From contig CBFICO010000031.1 of the NCBI GenBank assembly GCA_965661115.1, positions 1 through 21,603 on the forward strand: a stretch of 21,603 bases of DNA, written 5' to 3'. This DNA is from UBA6770 sp965661115 (GTDB lineage Bacteria > Bacteroidota > Bacteroidia > Flavobacteriales_G > Salibacteraceae). Below the pieces are notes generated by a model. The model searched no databases. It worked only from the letters and a program-made list of their open reading frames with translations, and was not told the origin of the DNA. The stretch's first letter is position 1. Each line of letters begins with the position of its first letter. Made by a program: the position numbers and the translations under genes. This document shows, in pieces, positions 16,000 through 21,603 of this stretch.

Positions 16000-16563
16000 G
16001 TGAAGTATTTAGTTGTTGGACTGGGAAACCCTGGAGCCAAGTACGAAAATACTCGACATAACATTGGATTTTTGATATTGGACGCACTGGCTAGTGCGTC
16101 CGATTCTTTTTTTGAGTCAGACCGATATGCTGACGTTTGCACCATTAAAGCAAAAGGAAGACAATTTGTTCTGGTAAAACCAACAACTTTTATGAACCTT
16201 AGCGGAAAAGCTGTTCGCTATTGGTTAGAAAAAGAAAAAATTGACCTGGAAAACCTTGTTATCATTACCGACGATTTAGCACTGCCATTCGGAAAAATAC
16301 GTATAAGAAAAAGAGGTAGTGATGGAGGTCATAATGGTCTTAAAAGCATCAACGAATTACTGAACACGCAGCAATACAATCGTCTTCGATTTGGTATTGG
16401 TAGTGACTTTAGCAAAGGCAAACAAGTAGATTACGTTTTGGGCGAATGGAATAATACCGAAAAAGAAACCCTTATAGAGCGTATTGACATAGCTAAAGAC
16501 GCTGTGATTGCCATTGGGTTAGCCGGAGTAAATCGAGCTATGGGTGATTTTAACGGTAGGTAA
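16000..16563 (+). CDS. pth: Peptidyl-tRNA hydrolase
   Basis: Pth releases tRNA from prematurely dropped peptidyl-tRNA by cleaving the ester bond. The 187-residue protein shows VGLGNPG with Asn10, the catalytic His20 in TRHNIGF, PTTFMNLSGKAV with Met65 and Asn66, Asp91 in ITDDLALPFG, and GGHNGL with Asn112, all the active-site positions known from E. coli Pth. The start is GTG at 16000, eight bases after the rplY stop; no ATG is available before the conserved first strand. A hairpin followed by a T-rich run lies 80 bases inside the gene and might limit its transcription. The stop faces the convergent pssA-like gene at a distance of 7 bases. Confidence 0.97.
   Translation: MKYLVVGLGNPGAKYENTRHNIGFLILDALASASDSFFESDRYADVCTIKAKGRQFVLVKPTTFMNLSGKAVRYWLEKEKIDLENLVIITDDLALPFGKIRIRKRGSDGGHNGLKSINELLNTQQYNRLRFGIGSDFSKGKQVDYVLGEWNNTEKETLIERIDIAKDAVIAIGLAGVNRAMGDFNGR
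16080..16113 (+). terminator. Terminator-like hairpin inside pth
   Basis: GGACGCACT (16080-16088), loop GGCT, AGTGCGTCC (16093-16101) is a perfect 9-bp stem with six GC pairs, followed by GATTC and then seven T. It begins 88 bases after the rplY stop, within codons 27-34 of pth. The T run starts five bases after the stem, less ideal than a classic terminator, so partial termination or no function are both possible. Confidence 0.4.
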
Positions 16564-16570
16564 AACTTGC

Positions 16571-17422
16571 TTAATCGTTAGAGCCGAATACATTCTTAAT
16601 CAACGATACAACGACCAATTCGGCTATTAAAATAGGAATTATTACCCACTGTATATACGGTAAGCCATTTATGGAAACTATCTCGTGAATAAAAGCGAAG
16701 GCTATAGAACTAATTGCCAACAATAAAAATGAAAAACGCCAGCTATTATCGCTCCATTTAAACGATTTAAACTTAAACGCTAAAATTGGAACTGGCAAAA
16801 CCATCAATGCGGATAAAACTATTGAACTCACTGCATAAAACCACTTATTGGTCAGTAATAACATAATCCCAATATCGTAGTTGAACCAGTAATAAACTTC
16901 AGCCAATGCAATAAACTCCTGTAACGAATGCGGAGTATATACATTCAAATAATATTGAAACTCTAACGCAATAGGAAGTCCTGCCACAAAAATTGCTACA
17001 GCTGGTGTAGGTAGTCCTAAAAAATGATCGGTCTGAGTATCATCAATATTAAATTTTGCCAACCTAAGAGCAGCCATCATAGGAATTAGCAATGCAGTAA
17101 AAGAAATCACTAATGCTTTTAATGGAATTTCTTCTATCAATGAGAAGTAATACCCCTGAGATGAAAGCAAAAGGTTGAACATAATTAAACCCGGGAGAAC
17201 ACCAAATGTTACCATATCAGCAAGGCTGTCCAACTCCTTTCCCAGCTCAGAATGTGCACCCAATAACCTTGCAATCAAGCCATCAAAAAAATCGAAAAAC
17301 CCACCTACAAAAATCAATATCGCTGCCTGTGGCATAGCCTGATGAAAACACAAGTAAATACCCACAACTCCACAAAGCAAATTACAAAGCGTAAACAAGT
17401 TTGGGATGAAATTGACAATCAT
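16571..17422 (-). CDS. pssA: CDP-diacylglycerol--serine O-phosphatidyltransferase (PssA-type)
   Basis: This inner-membrane enzyme of the CDP-alcohol phosphatidyltransferase family makes phosphatidylserine, precursor of phosphatidylethanolamine. The full family motif DG-x2-AR-x8-G-x3-D-x3-D is visible with Asp47, Gly48, Ala51, Arg52, Gly61, Asp65 and Asp69. Six to eight hydrophobic segments span the 283 residues, and the start NFIPNLFTLCNLLCG is typical of bacterial PssA, which favours serine over glycerol phosphate as the acceptor. ATG 17422 is preferred to the upstream in-frame ATG 17464 because the protein then begins at the usual point and a promoter-like element sits between them. It is convergent with pth and divergent from the PorV/PorQ-family gene. 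Confidence 0.9.
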   Translation of the reverse strand: MIVNFIPNLFTLCNLLCGVVGIYLCFHQAMPQAAILIFVGGFFDFFDGLIARLLGAHSELGKELDSLADMVTFGVLPGLIMFNLLLSSQGYYFSLIEEIPLKALVISFTALLIPMMAALRLAKFNIDDTQTDHFLGLPTPAVAIFVAGLPIALEFQYYLNVYTPHSLQEFIALAEVYYWFNYDIGIMLLLTNKWFYAVSSIVLSALMVLPVPILAFKFKSFKWSDNSWRFSFLLLAISSIAFAFIHEIVSINGLPYIQWVIIPILIAELVVVSLIKNVFGSND

Positions 17423-17432
17423 TTTCACACTA

Positions 17433-17465
17433 CAAACTAACATTAAAAATCTATACGCGTACAAA
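17433..17465 (-). promoter_or_regulatory. Possible promoter of the pssA-like gene
   Basis: On the minus strand, TTTG (17465-17462), 21 bases, then TTAGTTTG (17440-17433) matches the Bacteroidota pattern with one mismatch (second base of the -7 box). The leader before ATG 17422 would be only a few bases, so this is tentative. Confidence 0.35.
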
Positions 17466-17536
17466 CAACCTCTACCTTACAATTTTTGTCTGTATATGTA
17501 GTTTAAAATGGCAATCACGTTAATTTAGCGATTGTA

Positions 17537-18631
17537 ATGCAAATAGTAAAAAACATAAAAAAGTCAGCGCTCATATTGTATCTATTGGCTTTTGTTGGAC
17601 TTTCAGAGCTAAATGCTCAAGTAAGAAAATACTCCAACGAGTTTCTATCCATTGGTGTTGGGGCTAGAGCAATGGCGCTGGCAAAAGCAAACGTTGCCAC
17701 CGTAAATGATGTAACCAGCGGCTATTGGAACCCTGCAGGATTAAACGGTCTAAAAAAAGAATATGCCATTGGGTTAATGCACGCAGAGTACTTTGCTGGA
17801 ATTGCAAAATACGATTACGCTTCGTTTGCCACCAAGATAGATGAACAGTCTAGTTTCGGGTTTTCCTATATCCGATTTGGGGTTGATGACATCCCAAACA
17901 CTATCGACCTAGTTGACCAAAATGGTAATGTAAACTACGATAACATAACCTCTTTTGCCGCGGTTGACAATGCCTTTATTTTCTCGTATGCTAGAGATTT
18001 AGCGGTAGAAGGATTAACTATTGGAGCCAATGCAAAAGTGATTTACCGCAAAGTTGGTTCGTTTGCAAATGCATGGGGATTTGGCTTAGATGCAGGAGCT
18101 CAATACGAGTATAAAAACTGGAATTTTGGAGCCACCATTCGAGACGTCACCTCAACATTTAACGCTTGGAGCTACAGCCTAGGCCAAAGAACTCTAGAAG
18201 TATTTGCTCAAACCAATAACGAAATTCCAGAAAATGGATTAGAACTTACTTTGCCCCGTGTTATTCTTGGAGCAGGTAGATTATTTGAAATAAAAAAATT
18301 TGGCATTCAACCAGAAGTAAACTTTGACATTACTACAGACGGCCAAAGAAATACACTCATACAAGGCGACCCATTTAGTATTGACCCATACATGGGAGTA
18401 GAATTTAGCTGGAACGAAATGGTGTACTTGCGTTCTGGGTTAGGGAATTTTCAAAAAATTAAAGCAGAAGTGGGAACACACAAGGAAACCACTTTTGAAC
18501 CTAACATAGGTATAGGAATTTGCTTCAAAGGAGTAACGGTAGATTATGCGCTTACCGATATTGGAGATAATAGTGTAGCTTTATATTCTAACGTTTTTTC
18601 TCTAAAAATTGATTTCAATAATCCAAAATGA
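17537..18631 (+). CDS. PorV/PorQ-family outer-membrane protein (type IX secretion related)
   Basis: The 364-residue product has a signal peptide (residues 1-27, hydrophobic core ALILYLLAFVGL, cleavage after LNA) and then a FadL-like beta-barrel pattern. The first mature segment, FLSIGVGARAMALAKANVATVNDVTSGYWNPAGL in pattern, is characteristic of PorV/PorQ proteins: GARAM, then A, then YWNPAGL. In the type IX secretion system PorV carries substrates to the PorU sortase, and PorQ works with PorZ. I cannot say which paralogue this is, and many genomes carry extra copies. The last four bases (ATGA) are shared with the start of a broken PorU-like gene, so the two formed one unit. The T-beginning C-terminus is complete; no lesion is seen. 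Confidence 0.82.
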   Translation: MQIVKNIKKSALILYLLAFVGLSELNAQVRKYSNEFLSIGVGARAMALAKANVATVNDVTSGYWNPAGLNGLKKEYAIGLMHAEYFAGIAKYDYASFATKIDEQSSFGFSYIRFGVDDIPNTIDLVDQNGNVNYDNITSFAAVDNAFIFSYARDLAVEGLTIGANAKVIYRKVGSFANAWGFGLDAGAQYEYKNWNFGATIRDVTSTFNAWSYSLGQRTLEVFAQTNNEIPENGLELTLPRVILGAGRLFEIKKFGIQPEVNFDITTDGQRNTLIQGDPFSIDPYMGVEFSWNEMVYLRSGLGNFQKIKAEVGTHKETTFEPNIGIGICFKGVTVDYALTDIGDNSVALYSNVFSLKIDFNNPK

Positions 18632-19800
18632 TAAAACTTTTAGGGTTTTTTCTAATCCTGTTTTTGCCCGCATCAATTACGGCGCAAAAATTTGGAAATG
18701 AATGGATTAACTACAACCAGCAATACCTAATAATACCAGTAACTACCACTGGTATGTAACAAGTTGATTATTCTATTTTATCTGCTGCTCTTGCAGGAAT
18801 TGGAGCGGATTTATCAACCATAAACCCAAACGCTTTTCAGCTAATTGCAAAAGGAGAAGAACAACCCATTAAAATAGAAGGAGGTGCTGATGGTAGCTTT
18901 GATTCGGGTGATAAACTTATATTTTTCGGTGAAGGCAACGATGGTTGGTTTGATGGCTTTTTATATCAAGACCCTAATGGTAGTAGGATGAACCCATACT
19001 ACAGTCTTTTTAATGACACACTTTATTACTACCTAACTTGGAACACTTTTGCTGCTAACTTCAGATTTAAACTTTTAAGCAACACGAATTTCGTTAACAA
19101 AACCAGCGAGACTTATTTTACAGCCAAAAGCACGAGCAATTTTAATAACACTTACAACTACGGTTCAAAGGATAACGCTGGAGTTTCAACCCCTATTTAT
19201 CTCCCCGCCGAAGGGTATGCCTCGCCTCTCATAAGCACCCCAAGTATTCGTTCTTTAAACGTTGCCACCAGAAACATTTATCAAGCTACTGGAGCTCCTT
19301 CTACTATTTTTAAAACAACATTTTCAGATGCTTCAAACGCTTCAGCCTCACCCAATCACAGAATGGAAGTTAAAGTCGGTTCCAACCAAGTAATTGATAC
19401 TTCCCTTACCGGCTGCGATTTAATTGAAAAAACAATTCTGCTCAACTCAGCAAACCTTAATGCAACCTCCCAAAGGGTAGAATTTGGAAACCTACCGCTT
19501 ACGCCGGCACCAGCAACCGATTTTTTACACGCAGGTTATGCTTCATTTGAGTATCCGCACAATACCAATATGGGTAGTGAGCCAATCATTGAAATGTGGG
19601 TACCTTCTATTATCGGTACACTGTACTATAGCCTCACAAACTACTCATATGGCGCGGTACCGTATGTATACGATTTAGAAAAGGGAATAAAATGTAAAAC
19701 CGTTCAAAGCGGAAGAGACATTCAGTTTTTAATTGCTCATATCAGCTACCAATTTTTAGAACGCAAGTTTCTTAATCTCAAACAGTATTTTTACGATTAA
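18628..19800 (+). pseudogene. Remnant of a PorU-like (C25-family) type IX secretion sortase gene
   Basis: ATG 18628 overlaps the PorV/PorQ-family stop (ATGA) and starts a signal peptide (MIKLLGFFLILFLPASITAQ). The mature part begins FGNEWINYNQQYLIIPVTTTGM and then meets TAA at 18757-18759 (codon 44), where relatives have a tyrosine (GIY.V.Y). The same frame stays open for another 346 codons: GEEQPIKIEGGADGSFDSGD, LIFFGEGNDGWFDGFLYQD, NPYYSLFNDTLYYYLTWN and more, all in the style of the N-terminal region of long PorU-type sortases. It stops at 19800 (ending LNLKQYFYD) before any C25 peptidase domain, so over half of the expected length of more than 1,000 residues is missing. A start at the internal ATG 18988 would make a 270-residue fragment without signal peptide. 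I read this as a pseudogene with a nonsense mutation plus a 3' deletion. Confidence 0.8.
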
Positions 19801-19841
19801 TTTCGCCACTTCTTGACCTATTAAAGACAACTTTCATTGTG

Positions 19842-19849
19842 TACTTTTG
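19842..19849 (+). promoter_or_regulatory. Putative -7 element of the hemH promoter
   Basis: TACTTTTG is an exact TAnnTTTG match 34 bases before the hemH ATG. A TTG is present 26 bases further upstream, wider than the usual spacing. A Shine-Dalgarno-like AGGAG (19876-19880) precedes the ATG at 19884. Confidence 0.5.
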
Positions 19850-19883
19850 CCCACCTTTTAGCTTTTTAATTGTCTAGGAGACT

Positions 19884-20891
19884 ATGAATAAAACAGCAGT
19901 AGTTCTAATAAATTTAGGTACACCCGATAGCCCTAAAACAGGAGATGTAAGAAGATACTTATTTCAATTCTTAAACGACAAACGGGTAATTGATATTCCT
20001 TGGTTGCTAAGAAAGATCTTAGTGAACTTGATTATTGTTCCTTTTCGGGCTCCAAAATCAGCTAAACTTTACCAAAAACTATGGACTAACGAAGGCTCTC
20101 CTTTGGTTATATACGGTAATAAAGCAAAAGAACTGCTGCAAAAAGAATTGGGTGAAGAATACAGTGTTCACTTAGCCATGCGCTACCAAAACCCTGGAAT
20201 ACCAGAAGTGTTAGAACAAGTTCGCTTAGAGAACCCTAAAAAGATTATTTGCATTCCCATGTATCCACAATATGCTTCGAGTTCATCGGGCAGTACTGTT
20301 GAAGAAGTAATGCGTGTAATGCAAAACTGGTATGTATTTCCAGAGATTAGAATCACAGGGCAGTTTTATGATCATCCAAAATACATTGAAACTATAGTTG
20401 ATAATGCTAAAAAACACGATTTAAACAGCTACGAGCATTTCATTTTTAGCTATCACGGGTTGCCAGAGCGCCAGGTTGACAAAGTTTATGAAGTGGGCCC
20501 TTGTAGCGATAATCACTGTGAAACGGAAATCACGAAAGAAAACCTGCATTGTTACAAAGCAACTTGCTACGCCACTACCAGATTGTTAGTTAAAGAATTG
20601 GGCATTGAAGAAGGAAAGTACACGGTTTCGTTTCAATCTAGATTGGATAAAAAATGGCTAGAGCCATTTTCTGACGAAGTAGTTGAGAATTTGGCCAAAG
20701 AAGGTAAAAAACGCGTTTTAGTTTTTAGTCCGGCCTTTGTTTCCGACTGCCTTGAAACAACCATTGAAATAAAAGACGAATACGAAGAAATCTTCCATGA
20801 GCATGGAGGAGAACAACTTGATTTAGTAGAGAGTTTGAACGATCACCCTACTTGGATTGCTGCTTTAAAAGATGTGGTAATTAATGGCTAA
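19884..20891 (+). CDS. hemH: Ferrochelatase
   Basis: HemH inserts ferrous iron into a porphyrin in the last steps of haem synthesis (protoporphyrin IX, or coproporphyrin III in some lineages). The 335-residue length is standard. Motifs are the start VVLINLGTPDSP (6-17), YPQYASSSSGST (127-138), SYHGLPERQ with the metal-delivering His191, the cysteine stretch CSDNHCE (207-213) with CYKATCY (223-229), and DCLETTIEI with catalytic Glu291. Four cysteines between 207 and 228 are seen, but I do not infer an iron-sulfur cluster from them alone. The ATG has an AGGAG just upstream. The stop overlaps the next start by 8 bases, so hemH and the pabB-like gene are probably co-transcribed. Confidence 0.96.
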   Translation: MNKTAVVLINLGTPDSPKTGDVRRYLFQFLNDKRVIDIPWLLRKILVNLIIVPFRAPKSAKLYQKLWTNEGSPLVIYGNKAKELLQKELGEEYSVHLAMRYQNPGIPEVLEQVRLENPKKIICIPMYPQYASSSSGSTVEEVMRVMQNWYVFPEIRITGQFYDHPKYIETIVDNAKKHDLNSYEHFIFSYHGLPERQVDKVYEVGPCSDNHCETEITKENLHCYKATCYATTRLLVKELGIEEGKYTVSFQSRLDKKWLEPFSDEVVENLAKEGKKRVLVFSPAFVSDCLETTIEIKDEYEEIFHEHGGEQLDLVESLNDHPTWIAALKDVVING

Positions 20892-21603
20892 ACAACGCCA
20901 TAGCATCTCGTTTGCGGTTGATGCGCTAATTTGTATTGAAGCACTAAAAAACTTTGACCCTGTTTTCTATCTTGGCAACAGCAATTCAAGTAATAAACAA
21001 TTGCTTGCAATTGGTGTTATTGGGGAATTTAAACCTACACGCGGCAAAAGTTTTTCTAAGCTACAGGAATACCAACAAAAGCTTAACGACTGGTGTTTTG
21101 GTTGGATAAATTATGACCTGAAAAACGAACTAGAGGATTTAAACTCTAACAACCCGAGTTATTATAATAATGACCCATTGGTTTTTGTTCAACCAGAGAT
21201 AGTTTTTGAAATAGAAGATAAAAAGGTAAAAGCACACTTCTTTAAGGATTCAACTACAAAAAATCAGATTGAAGAATTAGTAAATGCGATATGGACGGCT
21301 GACAATGAAAACGTGCATCAAGGTCACACCAAGCGTATTTTGTTTAACCCGACCCTCTCAAAAGCTGAATATATTAATCGGGTTAATGAAGTAAAAAAGC
21401 ACATAAAGCTCGGTGACATTTACGAGGCGAATTTTTGCCAAATATTTACCGCTGAAGGTGAGATAAACCCATACTCAACCTATAAAAAGCTGCTTGAATT
21501 GTCTGCGACCCCGTTTTCAAGTTTTGTTCAATACGGACAGCAATATACCCTCTGTGCTAGTCCCGAGCGTTTCGTTAAAAAGGAAGGTTCAAAAATTATA
21601 TGC
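20884..21603 (+). CDS. pabB: Aminodeoxychorismate synthase component I-like (chorismate-binding), 3' end outside window
   Basis: An open frame of 240 codons runs off the window end. The first 120 or so residues resemble the variable N-terminal domain of anthranilate/aminodeoxychorismate synthases. The chorismate-binding domain then begins: SKAEYINRVNEVKKHIKLGD and GDIYEANFCQIF at about residues 158-190, and CASPERF at about 225-231 are family hallmarks. PabB makes 4-amino-4-deoxychorismate for folate. The family also includes TrpE and isochorismate synthases; the short N-terminal part and the isolated position away from trp genes favour PabB, and the missing C-terminus limits certainty. It starts with ATG 20884 inside the last 8 bases of hemH. 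Confidence 0.85.
   Translation, partial: MAKQRHSISFAVDALICIEALKNFDPVFYLGNSNSSNKQLLAIGVIGEFKPTRGKSFSKLQEYQQKLNDWCFGWINYDLKNELEDLNSNNPSYYNNDPLVFVQPEIVFEIEDKKVKAHFFKDSTTKNQIEELVNAIWTADNENVHQGHTKRILFNPTLSKAEYINRVNEVKKHIKLGDIYEANFCQIFTAEGEINPYSTYKKLLELSATPFSSFVQYGQQYTLCASPERFVKKEGSKIIC

Noticed and set aside
15767..16145. Minus-strand open frames opposite rplY and pth
   Set aside because: They are shadows of the Glu/Gly/Ala codon repeat and give low-complexity Leu/Ser/Phe products.
16582..16625. 8-bp inverted repeat AGCCGAAT ... ATTCGGCT in the pssA 3' end as a pth terminator
   Set aside because: The loop of 28 bases is long and no T run follows on the plus strand.
18733..18755. Perfect 8-bp inverted repeat (ATACCAGT, 7-base loop, ACTGGTAT) just before the TAA
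   Set aside because: It has no T run, lies within former coding sequence, and could arise by chance; it is probably not a terminator.
18757..18759. TAA in the PorU-like gene as programmed readthrough or recoding
   Set aside because: No recoding signal is known to me for TAA here, and the gene is also truncated at its 3' end, so simple decay explains it better.
1..21603. CRISPR arrays, tRNA genes, insertion sequences, phage or defence genes
   Set aside because: No spaced repeats, no tRNA-like cloverleaf with CCA end, and no transposase, integrase or defence protein was recognised on reading both strands.

Overview
This 21.6 kb window looks like a chromosomal segment of a Bacteroidota bacterium, most likely from the Flavobacteriia. 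The signs are the gene order murD-ftsW-murG-murC-ftsQ-ftsA-ftsZ, a 600-residue FtsZ with a long acidic linker and the ending NSFLHDNVD, type IX secretion (PorV/PorU-like) genes, and upstream elements of the Bacteroidota form TAnnTTTG. No rRNA, tRNA, CRISPR array, insertion sequence or phage gene was seen. Nearly everything is core metabolism or cell division; the unusual content is two decayed genes and one intragenic hairpin.

Layout. Bases 2-8871 hold the 3' part of the division and cell-wall (dcw) cluster on the plus strand: murD (5' end outside the window), ftsW, murG, murC, ftsQ, ftsA and ftsZ, packed with overlaps or gaps of a few bases. The same transcription unit appears to continue into a YqeY/GatB-like gene and a secreted START-domain protein (to 9946). 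On the minus strand follow kbl (2-amino-3-ketobutyrate CoA ligase), a decayed APS kinase gene (cysC), gdhA (NADP-type glutamate dehydrogenase) with its own terminator, and a PKD-domain lipoprotein. The plus strand resumes with prs, rplY (L25/Ctc) and pth, an apparent operon driven by a good Bacteroidota promoter. A convergent pssA-like phosphatidylserine synthase gene comes next on the minus strand. Then, on the plus strand, a PorV/PorQ-family outer-membrane gene overlaps the remains of a PorU-like secretion sortase gene. The window closes with hemH and the first 240 codons of a pabB-like gene.

How the genes work together. MurD, MurC and MurG build lipid II, FtsW polymerises it, FtsQ scaffolds the divisome, and FtsA/FtsZ form the membrane-anchored Z ring. 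prs, rplY and pth link PRPP supply with translation. kbl and gdhA belong to amino-acid metabolism, hemH makes haem, and pabB feeds folate synthesis.

Most notable. (1) A cysC remnant at about 11180-11634 (minus) has a TAA inside its P-loop, a later in-frame TAG and a frameshift. (2) A PorU-like gene at 18628-19800 has a TAA at codon 44 and ends before any C25 peptidase domain. (3) A perfect 9-bp hairpin followed by a T-rich run lies inside pth, about 90 bases after rplY. I found no convincing undescribed multi-gene system here.
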